A DNA stretch of 64,000 nt, taken from Vibrio navarrensis. Its GTDB lineage: Bacteria; Pseudomonadota; Gammaproteobacteria; Enterobacterales; Vibrionaceae. How positions within the stretch are numbered: position 1 is the first letter of the stretch; every line of letters begins with the position of its first letter. Positions 38,457-46,078 of this stretch are shown here, piece by piece. The notes under the pieces are model-generated. The model was given only the letters and a program-made list of their open reading frames with translations, ran no database searches and was not told where the DNA came from. The position numbers and the translations under genes are program-made. Location: NCBI RefSeq assembly GCF_015767675.1, contig NZ_CP065218.1:930001-994000 (forward strand), written 5' to 3'.

Positions 38457-39281
38457 TTAATATTCAACCTTCTGAAGGCGACGTTCAGCCAAATCCTTGT
38501 AAAAACTATCCCCGTCACCGGATTCCTTGATAATTAAGTTCAACCATTCGCGAGTCTTTGCCCAGTCTTTATTGCTCCAATATGCCTGTGCAATTTGGTA
38601 TCTGAATGCTTGAAGCGTTGATGCCGTTGGATGTTCCTTTTCAAAAGATGCAAAAGTCTCAAGAAGTTGGGGCATATATTTTCCGAACGCAGACTTAACG
38701 CCATGTTTATCACCATATCTTCCTGGATCTTCCCAACCCAGAAGCGTTCGAAGTTTATCTTGGTAGGCTATGCGCGATGCTGTCGATTTGGGAAACTCAG
38801 AAATAACTTTGTCATACCACTTTATTGCAGTCTCAACATTTGGAATCCAACTGGAATCAATAGTGAACTTACTATCTTTTCCTCTGGACCAAAAATCCCC
38901 ATGCCGGAGATATGATAAAGCGATAGCGTTTTCGACAGATTCCTTCGTTGATTCACCAACAATTTCTGCGAGTTCACTAATCCTGTCTTTTACGGTTTTC
39001 GCTTGAGTGGAGTTCGGGTACTTTTTAACAAGATTACGCCATGAATCAAGCGCGACTGAAACCTTATTTTCATCAAATGCAATGCTGCCCAGCAAATAGT
39101 AGGCTTGTGCTTTGTCGGAATCGGCTGACTTACTGAAAACCACCTCAATCAGCTCGGACTTTGCTTCCTGTGTTAATCCATGCTGATTTAGCATACCCGC
39201 CTTTTCGACTGATGCCGCAATAGACACTGGCGTTGCTATCAATGCCGCAGCCATTGAAATAGCTAATAGCTTAACTTTCAT
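38457..39281 (-). CDS. Secreted TPR-like repeat protein (cassette gene)
   Basis: 274 aa. Signal peptide at 1-22 (AAALIATPVSIAAS). The rest is helical with tetratricopeptide-like units: QAYYLLGSIAFDENKVSVALDSW (about 60-82), SWIPNVETAIKWYDKVISEFPKS, and FRYQIAQAYWSNKDWAKTREWL near the end. It is likely periplasmic and a protein-interaction module. It is the last of four genes in the cassette cluster and ends 14 bp before a collapsed attC. GAAGGAG lies upstream of the ATG. No specific function is known. Confidence 0.75.
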   Translation of the reverse strand: MKVKLLAISMAAALIATPVSIAASVEKAGMLNQHGLTQEAKSELIEVVFSKSADSDKAQAYYLLGSIAFDENKVSVALDSWRNLVKKYPNSTQAKTVKDRISELAEIVGESTKESVENAIALSYLRHGDFWSRGKDSKFTIDSSWIPNVETAIKWYDKVISEFPKSTASRIAYQDKLRTLLGWEDPGRYGDKHGVKSAFGKYMPQLLETFASFEKEHPTASTLQAFRYQIAQAYWSNKDWAKTREWLNLIIKESGDGDSFYKDLAERRLQKVEY

Positions 39282-39304
39282 CTTTCACTCCTTCGTTTTT
39301 TTGG

Positions 39305-39425
39305 TTTTACGCCGCTTAAGGTGAGCAACGCAATACCGATACCGCCGCATACCACCTTAAACACTAAATCCAACGCATAGTAAAAATGCCACGCGTTGCG
39401 AATTACTCTTCAGCAGTTTATTAGC
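39305..39425 (-). repeat. attC site following the membrane-protein cassette
   Basis: About 121 bp. On the minus strand: R'' TAATAAACTGC, L'' CGCAACGCG, L' TGCGTTGCTC, R' GCGGCGTAAAAC. The R' core reads GTAAAAC where GTTRRRY is expected, so the site may be inactive. Confidence 0.75.
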
Positions 39426-39429
39426 AATA

Positions 39430-39987
39430 TCAACCTACACACTTCGCTGCTGGTTCAGCAATAAACAAATATAATGCAGGAGTCACCAGCATAAACAACG
39501 CGGACGCTAGTCTGCTCTTTACCAAACTCACTTCTTCCCCAAACCCATTGTTAGCGATATATCTAACTAGCTCAGAAAGCATTACGTAACACAATACAAT
39601 GATACTTGTAAGAAAAGATCCTAGTGCATAATCAAAATTACCGAAAAGCAACATTAAAATAGTGAAGCCTAATATCATTCCGTATGATGGAGCGCAAAAT
39701 GCTGTTAAAAAGGATAACAATGGATTCACAAGTTTTTTAAATAGAAACTCTTTAATTACATTGTCATTGGAAGTTTTGTGACCAAATACCAACATAATTA
39801 GAGAAGCCATCATAATCGCATTTATTAAAAGAAAAGATATTGTTCTTATAGCAATATTCTCACTAAATATTGCGGTAGCTTCTTCTTCGAACTTACCTCC
39901 GATCATGTACGCTAAGAGCAACACACATATAGACAACACAACGAACGGAATTACCTCAACAAAGAAGTTTTTCAGCCTTTTATTCAT
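39430..39987 (-). CDS. Integral membrane protein of unknown function (cassette gene)
   Basis: 185 aa from ATG 39987 (MNKRLKNFF), chosen because the longer reading frame would start inside the attC site. It has four to five hydrophobic segments (VIPFVVLSICVLLLAYMIGG, ISFLLINAIMMASLIMLVF, a Gly-rich pair near 100-125, and a C-terminal pair). No known domain. AT-rich, low-GC codon use. It lies between two attC sites, so it is a single-gene cassette. Confidence 0.7.
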   Translation of the reverse strand: MNKRLKNFFVEVIPFVVLSICVLLLAYMIGGKFEEEATAIFSENIAIRTISFLLINAIMMASLIMLVFGHKTSNDNVIKEFLFKKLVNPLLSFLTAFCAPSYGMILGFTILMLLFGNFDYALGSFLTSIIVLCYVMLSELVRYIANNGFGEEVSLVKSRLASALFMLVTPALYLFIAEPAAKCVG

Positions 39988-40004
39988 ACAGGTTTTCCAT
40001 ATTG

Positions 40005-40130
40005 CTAACGCCGCATCAGGGTGTGAGCAACGCAACCACCTAATCTTAACCATATCACCGTAAACACAAAACCCAACGAAGGAATGAAAAATGTCAAGCG
40101 TTGGGAATCACTCTTAAATGCTTTGTTATA
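40005..40130 (-). repeat. attC site following the TIR cassette
   Basis: 126 bp. On the minus strand: R'' TAACAAAG, L'' CCCAACGC, L' GCGTTGCTC, R' GCGTTAGC. The core GTTAGC matches GTTRRRY-type sites. It begins about 8 bp after the TIR gene stop. Confidence 0.85.
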
Positions 40131-40137
40131 AACATGG

Positions 40138-40914
40138 CTATGCTGTTTTTATTACTTCTGCAATTTCCTCGGCAATTTCTTCTACAGTGTGCATGGCAGT
40201 ATTTCGCCCTAATTTATCAGCCAATGATGGGCTATAATCAATGACTTCTTGTTTAGAAATATTGTGCCAGATAGGAAGCAATACTTGCTCTTGGGTAACT
40301 GATTTAGTTACAAGACCATCTAGCTCATAATTTGTCCAGCCTTTACTTAGGAATGATTTAGATAAAACTACAACGCCAAATTTGCTTTTTGCTAAACCAG
40401 AGTCTATTTTCCGTCTTAAGCTATCACCTATTTTTAATTCATATTCGTCATACCAAACCTGTAAGCCCTTTTCTTTTAACGCATTTGCTAGAGGACGGAC
40501 TACATCATCTTTATCTTCTGATGCATGAGAAATGAAAACATCAAACTCACGATGAACTTCCTCATTTGGAAAGTTGGGATCTGGCTCATCACGGCGAACT
40601 AGGCTTGGGATAGAGGCCAAGCTTGCTTCTTGTGCAACAGGCAACGCACTAGGAAGAACTCTAACAGCCGACCTAACTTGTCCTCTTAAGCCTGCCATAT
40701 CGACTGTAACGTGCCATTGACCTGAGCTTGGAACTGTAAGCCTGAAAGGTGATTGTTTAACTAAACCGCCGTAGTATTGATGCCTACGACCGTTTTTATA
40801 TGATTGAAAATTTGAATTATTCATCAGCCGCACATTTGCAGCGCTTCCTTGCAAAGTGACCTCAATAACATCACCACTTGATAAACGATCAAATTTATAA
40901 TGAGTAAAATTCAT
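40138..40914 (-). CDS. DUF1883-TIR domain protein, candidate antiphage effector (cassette gene)
   Basis: 258 aa. N-terminal DUF1883-like beta domain (about 1-90; HYKFDRLSSGDVIEVTL, NRRHQYYGGL-like region), a linker, then a TIR domain (about 122-250). The TIR shows FDVFISHASEDKDD (124-137), the box WYDEYELKIGDSL (154-166) and WTNYEL with Glu197 at the position of the catalytic Glu of NADase TIRs. Bacterial TIR proteins commonly degrade NAD+ or make cyclic-ADP-ribose signals in phage defence. Defence activity here is inference. It is a single-gene cassette flanked by attC sites. Confidence 0.85.
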   Translation of the reverse strand: MNFTHYKFDRLSSGDVIEVTLQGSAANVRLMNNSNFQSYKNGRRHQYYGGLVKQSPFRLTVPSSGQWHVTVDMAGLRGQVRSAVRVLPSALPVAQEASLASIPSLVRRDEPDPNFPNEEVHREFDVFISHASEDKDDVVRPLANALKEKGLQVWYDEYELKIGDSLRRKIDSGLAKSKFGVVVLSKSFLSKGWTNYELDGLVTKSVTQEQVLLPIWHNISKQEVIDYSPSLADKLGRNTAMHTVEEIAEEIAEVIKTA

Positions 40915-40941
40915 GAATAATCCTTCATTGTTGAATAATGC

Positions 40942-41069
40942 TTATAACGCCCGCCAAAGGGGGTGGCAACGCACAACACTAAGCTCAAAAATAACAACTG
41001 CAACCACCGCGGTTCAATGGGACTGGAAACGCCATGCGTTGACAGTCCCTCTTGAGGCGTTTGTTAAGT
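40942..41069 (-). repeat. attC site following the DUF3644 cassette
   Basis: About 128 bp. On the minus strand: R'' TTAACAAACGCC, L'' GTCAACGCA, L' TGCGTTGCC, R' GGCGGGCGTTATAA. It is the most canonical of the set. The TAA stop of the DUF3644 gene falls within R''. Confidence 0.88.
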
Positions 41070-42377
41070 GCCTTTTCGCGCTGGCTTATAACTCTTTTTG
41101 GCATTTTCTATAAAGTTTTGCCCGTCAATCACTTTTTTAACTACAAGATCTATAAATGTATCTGAGTAGTAGTGAATCTCTGGATTACAATTTTTGTGAT
41201 GATACTCGTTATTCGCATTCTTTATTTTTAGTTTGTCGACTATTGCCCTGAAACAATGTTGGTTAATAGTAGGCTTCCCTGATTTTTTACATCTCGCAAC
41301 TAAGAATGTAGTCAATGCCTCCTCGGAACATTGCTCTTTAAGCCTATCATTAAGCTTCTTAATTGCTGTATTTTCCAAGTAAGGGTGAGATTTTTCTCGA
41401 TCGATTGGCTTATGTATAATTAGAGCTTTCTTTAACCCTTCCATACCATCTTCTGCTTTGGCTAAAGTTATCGGCTGCCCATCAACATCTCCATCCTTAG
41501 CAAACACCAACTTCACATTTAGTGGTATGGCAAACTCAATATCATCTGTATTTTTAACATCTTCGGTCAGGCTTTCAGCCAAAGTTAATATTTCTGTTGC
41601 AACATCACCGTAATTTGTTTTAAGAACTGATACTGGAGGATATTTAAAGTCACCAACCAATGAAATCATGCCAGTATGTGATGAATTTAAAAAAGATTGT
41701 TCAGAAAACTCTTCAAATTTTGCGGAATAATTCAAAACCCCAGATTGAAATAGCCTCGAAGCAATTCCCTGAATTTCAGGCATTAGTAGGTGTACAGCTT
41801 GATCTCTGAAGAATACTATTTTCTCTAAGTTTGCTTTTACCTTATTTCCTTCAGGAAATATTAGGTTGATGGCTTCTCGTAATGAAATGGTTTCTTTAAT
41901 ACCGTTTCTCTTGAGCTTTTTGAATATAGTGTTTTCACCATCTTTTTCAATGATCATGGCTTTTAGGAGTTGCTCCCAAGCTGTGCAAAAACACATAACA
42001 AAACCGTCCATACGATTTTCGAGTGACGGTCTGTTATATAGCTCCAGAGCCAGAAGCATGTTATCACGGGATTTACGAAGCAGAGCTTTGGCAAGTTTAG
42101 ATTTACAATTGTGCCCCAATCCACGACGGTGCTTACTTTGTGATAATTTCTTGGAGAACTCAATTAAAGACAAGTTAAGTGAGTTAGATGCTTCGTACGA
42201 ACCTAAAGTTACTTCGCTTAAAAAGTCTGAAAGCTGCCCTTTATTGAAATATGTCTTAAATGTTGATTCCTTCCAACCAGTAGCGCTTATCAGTTCGTCT
42301 TTCGTAAAGCTTTTACTAGTTCTCTCCTTTTCTTGTAAAAAACAGAGAAATCGTTCGTGGCTTTTATTAACTTTCAT
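41064..42377 (-). CDS. DUF3644 protein with HTH and HEPN-like motif (cassette gene)
   Basis: 437 aa. The N-terminus resembles a small DNA-binding helix-turn-helix (FTKDELISATGWKESTFKTYF, about 24-44). The DUF3644 core follows (LLALELYNRPSLENRMDGFV, 108-127; AWEQLLKAMI). The motif RDQAVH (Arg191, His196) fits the Rx4-6H signature of HEPN ribonucleases. The C-terminal 200 residues are not recognised. HEPN RNases often act in abortive infection and toxin systems, so a defence role is a hypothesis. It is the first gene of the cluster; its stop overlaps attC. Confidence 0.75.
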   Translation of the reverse strand: MKVNKSHERFLCFLQEKERTSKSFTKDELISATGWKESTFKTYFNKGQLSDFLSEVTLGSYEASNSLNLSLIEFSKKLSQSKHRRGLGHNCKSKLAKALLRKSRDNMLLALELYNRPSLENRMDGFVMCFCTAWEQLLKAMIIEKDGENTIFKKLKRNGIKETISLREAINLIFPEGNKVKANLEKIVFFRDQAVHLLMPEIQGIASRLFQSGVLNYSAKFEEFSEQSFLNSSHTGMISLVGDFKYPPVSVLKTNYGDVATEILTLAESLTEDVKNTDDIEFAIPLNVKLVFAKDGDVDGQPITLAKAEDGMEGLKKALIIHKPIDREKSHPYLENTAIKKLNDRLKEQCSEEALTTFLVARCKKSGKPTINQHCFRAIVDKLKIKNANNEYHHKNCNPEIHYYSDTFIDLVVKKVIDGQNFIENAKKSYKPARKGT

Positions 42378-42387
42378 AATTATTTTG

Positions 42388-42395
42388 CCTATAAC
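42388..42395 (-). repeat. Cassette-cluster boundary core site GTTATAGG
   Basis: GTTATAGG immediately precedes the first cassette gene and resembles the crossover core GTTRRRY. It would be the junction between resident chromosome and cassettes. Confidence 0.5.
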
Positions 42396-42477
42396 TCAAC
42401 TCAAAACTTAGCGATTCTTAATGGAACACTCTGTCACTTAACTACCACTAACCAACACTAACATTCTAACCCTTGCC

Positions 42478-42612
42478 CCACGCGGCTTATACTGTACAAC
42501 GACTTCTATCGCACATTGAGCAACTTGTATCACAAAAACTAATGATATAAGCATCATGTTGTGTCTTCTGCTTACATTATTGAGCATTACAATGGGAAGC
42601 AAAGGCGGAACG
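42478..42612. repeat. Duplicated intergenic segment, copy A
   Basis: It shares order and wording with 43480-43612: GTACAAyGACTT, TTGAGCAACTT, TTGTGTCTTCTGCTTACA / TTTGTTTATTCTGCTCACA, then GCAAAGG. It is the spacer between a terminator and the next unit of a tandem duplication. Confidence 0.5.
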
Positions 42613-42630
42613 GGGTGTTTGGGGCAGGAA

Positions 42631-42653
42631 AAAGGCCGCTAAAAAAGCGGCCT
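42631..42653 (-). terminator. Intrinsic terminator of module A
   Basis: Read on the minus strand, AGGCCGC TTTTTTA GCGGCCT is followed by a T-run. Confidence 0.7.
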
Positions 42654-42661
42654 GAATGAGT

Positions 42662-42830
42662 TTAGCGGTGCTTGTTAACTTGCTTACACAACCTTTCGCT
42701 GACAACGCGTGAGAGTTCGGCGAGCTGTTCTAGATCGCTAAAGCCGACATCGGGTTCTTTGAAATAGTTGATGTACTGGTAGCGGTTCATGATCATTTCA
42801 TCGGCGCCGCGTGTCCATGATTCAACCTAT
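42662..42830 (-). pseudogene. Gene remnant, 3' end only
   Basis: The open frame ends QVNKHR* at 42662. It can be read back to about 42830 (ESWTRGADEMIMNRYQY...) before an in-frame TAG. A usable ATG is at 42790, giving 42 aa. The same VNKHR* ending occurs at the matching place in the second module (about 43668-43684), so both look like remains of one duplicated gene. Not otherwise recognised. Confidence 0.4.
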
Positions 42831-42885
42831 TGTAAGCCGCAAATGCAACGCATCCCGAATCGATTTGCTCCGTTTGCTCGGCATA

Positions 42886-43416
42886 TTACCGATTGCTGCA
42901 AGAGAAGAAGCGATCCTCAAACTGATGATTCGCTTCTCGCGTTTTAATCTCGTCTATTGTGCGCAGCACTGGATTGTCACAAACGGCCGATTTGACGAAG
43001 CTTTCACATTTTAAGCTTGAGCTACCGCCCACAGGCAAACAGTGCTCGTCGTAATACCAGTTGGTGACGATGCCAGTTGCATCCATCACGGAAGCCGAGG
43101 CGAGCTTGGTATCCACGCCAGTGTGCCTGTCGAAACCGTAGAAGGGCGTTGAGCTGTTGAACGATGCCTCAATGCATTGATAGACGTCGGTCACATCCTG
43201 ATCGAGTTCAGACACACCACAATCGTGATACGAATCCCCGCTTGCCAATGAGTCCAATACGCTTGCTTGAAACGTTTCAAAGGTGATTTTTTTCTCTTCA
43301 CCGGTGTTTTGATTGGTCTCTTTCTCCTCATTTGAGTTCGCGACACTGCTGTCATTGCAACCCGCTACCACGGCAAAAAGCAGTAGCATCCAACACTTCG
43401 TCTTGCTGTTCATCAA
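42886..43416 (-). CDS. Putative lipoprotein of unknown function
   Basis: 176 aa. Lipoprotein signal ending FAVVAGC (Cys20), then an acidic, low-complexity linker rich in Asn/Glu/Lys, then a Cys-containing globular part (about 50-176) with six or more Cys, such as DCGVSELDQDVTDVYQC and CDNPVL. No family is recognised. AGGAGAT precedes the ATG. It belongs to a tandem module whose second copy is interrupted by an insertion sequence. Confidence 0.7.
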   Translation of the reverse strand: MMNSKTKCWMLLLFAVVAGCNDSSVANSNEEKETNQNTGEEKKITFETFQASVLDSLASGDSYHDCGVSELDQDVTDVYQCIEASFNSSTPFYGFDRHTGVDTKLASASVMDATGIVTNWYYDEHCLPVGGSSSLKCESFVKSAVCDNPVLRTIDEIKTREANHQFEDRFFSCSNR

Positions 43417-43479
43417 ATCTCCTTATTTGTCTAACATGCAGTAGCCGCATACCAACGCGGTAACTGTTATTCCAGGCGA

Positions 43480-43612
43480 TGCATAATGTACAATGACTTG
43501 CGTAAAATGTTGAGCAACTTATGTCACATAAACTTATGGATTGAGTGCCAATTTGTTTATTCTGCTCACACTATGCAAAGCAAAAGAGGCAAGGGTTTTG
43601 TTTTAGTTCTGG
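43480..43612. repeat. Duplicated intergenic segment, copy B
   Basis: Counterpart of 42478-42612, followed toward higher coordinates by a terminator-like inverted repeat at 43628-43657 (AGCAGGC / GCCTGCT) and a degenerate VNKHR* remnant. The rest of the 43417-43761 gap holds no gene. Confidence 0.5.
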
Positions 43613-44341
43613 CAGGCTTGAGACGGAAAAGCAGGCCGTTAGAAACGTAGCCTGCTGAGATTAACGGTGCTTGTTGACTTACTCATTTACGGCAGTGGAT
43701 TAAGTAAATCGCATCGCTAGTTTGTCGGTGTAATCAATAGTAGAAAATGGAAGCGAAAATACTATTTAGCGCACTCCGTTTTTTCTATTTCTTCATCGTT
43801 GGCTACGTTACATAACATTAACTTGTCACTACTCATCGCTTTAGTAAAATCACTTTTTGTTGGATTACCTTGCAGGACAATACTGGTTAATTTAGCGACT
43901 TCGGATTTTGTCAATGTTTCATAATCGATATTATATTGTGCAATAATAGGCTGCTCATTGTTCTTTTGATAACAGAGCTTGTTAATATAATGGTCACCAA
44001 TATCAACACGGGTCTCATCGTAAAAACCCTCTACTGAGATATCGATAGTACAGACTAATGCACCTTGGGATTTTTCATCATTATCTGGCAAGCGGGGAAG
44101 GCTGGCAGAAAGATTAAAACTGTTATCCGTACGCTTTAATTGATACGTTTGCATGTTGTGCGACCAGTATCCGGTATACGGCAGATTTGTCTTGTAGCCC
44201 CAAATGTCCTCCGAATTAAAGTTGCCAGTGTACGTTAGGTCATTGCATGTATTACGGAAAAAGTGGTAACTGTCGCGATTAACAGAACTATTTTTAACGT
44301 GTACTACCTTGGTATCTGCCGCACAATCCCCACTATTATCA

Positions 44342-44351
44342 CCACCACACC
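44342..44351. repeat. Target-site duplication, left copy
   Basis: CCACCACACC, identical to 45595-45604, directly abutting the left inverted repeat. Confidence 0.9.
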
Positions 44352-45594
44352 CAGGGCGTCCGCATGAATGGTTAGAATTTAGTCATTGACTTAAATCCAG
44401 CAACTAAGACTTGCTCCAAGAAGCCGGGGTTCATCATGCAACGTTTCTGCTTCATTGGCACACTAATTTTGCTTGGCTCAGCTCTTAGCATGTTAAGTGC
44501 CATGTGTCTTAAACCTGCCAAATTTTCAGCCGCGTTTTGTCGGTAAATCTGACAAGCGTCTTCTCGCATGCTCACATCTAAAATCCAGTGCATTGACTCT
44601 ATGCCCCAGTGGGCTCGAATGGCATTTCCTGCCTGCTCCGCGGTCAGGTCTGCTGAACTTATGTAGTAGCGGTACTCCAACTTTGGCGCTTTACCTTTGG
44701 CTACTCGGTAATTTTCAACCATGACAATACTGGTGAGTCCGCTCCACGTTGAGAAGTCACCCTCTAACTCACTAGCCTTGAGTACATGGCAAGTACGTGC
44801 TTCAACGCGGCCTTTTTGTTTCTCGATTTGATAGGTGGTTTTGTCAATTGGGGCACGGCGGTGTGGGGCGAAGGCTGTCTGTATGGCTGCCGACAACTTG
44901 CCTTGATTCCCCTTTACTGCCAACAAGTAATCACCGCCCTTGCTAGTGATCGCCTTGGCAATCTTGGTCTGGCAGGCCATCGCATCAATCGTCACGATAG
45001 CTCCTCGCAAGTCGAGCATCTTAATAAGCTCTGGAATCGCGGTAATTTCATTGCTTTTATTGTTGGTTTTGAGTTGACCCAGTACCATTTGGTTAGCACT
45101 TGCATAGGCGCTCACCATATGGATGGTGCTTTGCCTGTCGTCTCTATCGTAGGAGCCGCGCAAAGTCTTGCCATCAATGGCAACCACCTCACCAAACGTC
45201 ATGGTATGTACCGCATTCATCCAACCCAGGAAGCAGTCGCGAAACTCGGCAGGATCAATATTTGCAATCAAACGAGCAAAGGTATCGTCGACAGGCACAC
45301 CGTTTTCAAACAGCCCCTGTTTAAGAAACCACTCATGGTGGCCAAGAACATATTCACGAATGTCAGTCCAGCCTTGACCTCCGGCTATCACGGCACAGAT
45401 AGACCCAAACAAAATATCAAACAGAGGATAATCAACTTTTGCACTTTGCCGTTTGTCACGGATGATACTGAAATGCGCTTTGATGGTATTAATATTCATG
45501 GTCGCTCCCCAAAAGAAGAGCATAAGATCACAGACCGTGCTTCAGGTCAAATTTAACCTTGCGTTGTACAAGAAATGTTCATGATCTTGCCCTG
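44352..45594 (-). mobile_element. Insertion sequence, ISAs1 family
   Basis: 1243 bp. Imperfect terminal inverted repeats: left CAGGGCGTCCGCATGAA, right (reverse complement) CAGGGCAAGATCATGAA. A 10-bp target duplication (CCACCACACC) flanks it. One transposase gene fills the element. Size, end sequence and target length fit the ISAs1 family. Ends and transposase look intact, so it may be active. Confidence 0.92.
44372..45499 (-). CDS. ISAs1-family transposase
   Basis: 375 aa from ATG 45499 (GGGGAG upstream); an open frame extends 24 bp more. N-terminal block DYPLFDILFGSICAVIAGGQGW, first catalytic Asp in VVAIDGKTLRGS (about 92-103), second Asp in IVTIDAMACQ, then the C-terminal HWGIESMHWILDVSMREDAC with the catalytic Glu. 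This is the DDE-type H-repeat/ISAs1 transposase, full length and unbroken. Confidence 0.93.
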   Translation of the reverse strand: MNINTIKAHFSIIRDKRQSAKVDYPLFDILFGSICAVIAGGQGWTDIREYVLGHHEWFLKQGLFENGVPVDDTFARLIANIDPAEFRDCFLGWMNAVHTMTFGEVVAIDGKTLRGSYDRDDRQSTIHMVSAYASANQMVLGQLKTNNKSNEITAIPELIKMLDLRGAIVTIDAMACQTKIAKAITSKGGDYLLAVKGNQGKLSAAIQTAFAPHRRAPIDKTTYQIEKQKGRVEARTCHVLKASELEGDFSTWSGLTSIVMVENYRVAKGKAPKLEYRYYISSADLTAEQAGNAIRAHWGIESMHWILDVSMREDACQIYRQNAAENLAGLRHMALNMLRAEPSKISVPMKQKRCMMNPGFLEQVLVAGFKSMTKF

Positions 45595-45604
45595 CCACCA
45601 CACC
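45595..45604. repeat. Target-site duplication, right copy
   Basis: CCACCACACC, identical to the left copy. Confidence 0.9.
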
Positions 45605-45827
45605 CAGACAATACCGCCAAGGTAGTAAGAATTAACAAGCCATTTTTCATTATTTTTCCTCATTCTGAGATTATAATTTTTTTAAGACTTGCTGATTATT
45701 CAAAGTTTATAAAATCATTCTAGGTAAAAAAAGATATTATTGATCTTCGGTCACACTCGGTAGGGGTAATAAATGCAGTTCCGAATTTTACTTACAGAAA
45801 AATAACATATTTTAATATCTTGAGTGT

Positions 45828-46031
45828 TCAATTTTTGATCATGTTGGCAATGCTTCTAATACAACGTTTCGCAGATTCACAGACTCCAGATAACTGATAA
45901 AAGCCATGAATGACGCCTAAATAACGTTCACAGTAGCTTCCACACCTTGCGAAATCAGTGAGCGACACTATTCGCCCGCACTGTCGCCGACAAAAACGAT
46001 CTGCTCCGTATTCGCGCCTATGGATATTCAT
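45828..46031 (-). pseudogene. Remnant of an HSL-type alpha/beta hydrolase (esterase/lipase)
   Basis: Two pieces of the family are readable in different frames. IVFVGDSAG with the nucleophilic Ser lies near 45975-46000. The C-terminal block YLGVIHGFYQLSG with the catalytic His, followed by a helix ending in SIANMIKN, lies at 45828-45925. About 100 residues normally between them are missing and the frame changes. The 67-codon open frame over this stretch is therefore a chimera of debris, despite a good upstream AGGAGGTG. Confidence 0.65.
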
Positions 46032-46078
46032 GCTTTCACCTCCTATGCTTGCTTTACATCAGTGAAGGGGGAGCGCAC

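Larger units (their letters stand above)
38427..42395 (-). mobile_element. Integron gene-cassette cluster without integrase (CALIN), four cassettes
   Basis: Four genes in the same orientation are each followed by an attC-like site. On the minus strand the order is boundary GTTATAGG (42388-42395), DUF3644 gene, attC, DUF1883-TIR gene, attC, membrane protein gene, attC, repeat protein gene, collapsed attC (38427-38443). The sites have the R''-L''-L'-R' arrangement of Vibrio attC sites. No integrase or attI is present in the window. The DNA is AT-richer than its surroundings, as expected for captured cassettes. Confidence 0.85.
43762..45650 (-). pseudogene. Lipoprotein gene interrupted by an ISAs1-family element
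   Basis: The 5' part (45650 down to 45595) starts ATG AAA AAT with GAGGA upstream and encodes the lipoprotein signal MKNGLLILTTLAVLSGCGG. The 3' part (44351 to 43762) continues in frame, including the open frame from 44154 that encodes 130 aa. Removing the 1243-bp element and one 10-bp target copy restores a 211-aa lipoprotein with LSGC lipobox. As it stands the 5' part would give about 22 residues. Function unknown; it pairs with the neighbouring lipoprotein module. Confidence 0.9.

Noticed and set aside
38427..42395. Genomic island carrying its own integrase or prophage
   Set aside because: No integrase, phage structural gene or tRNA att site is present; the attC arrangement explains the region better.
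44786..45556. 256-codon open frame opposite the transposase
   Set aside because: Antisense to an intact transposase; no independent support.
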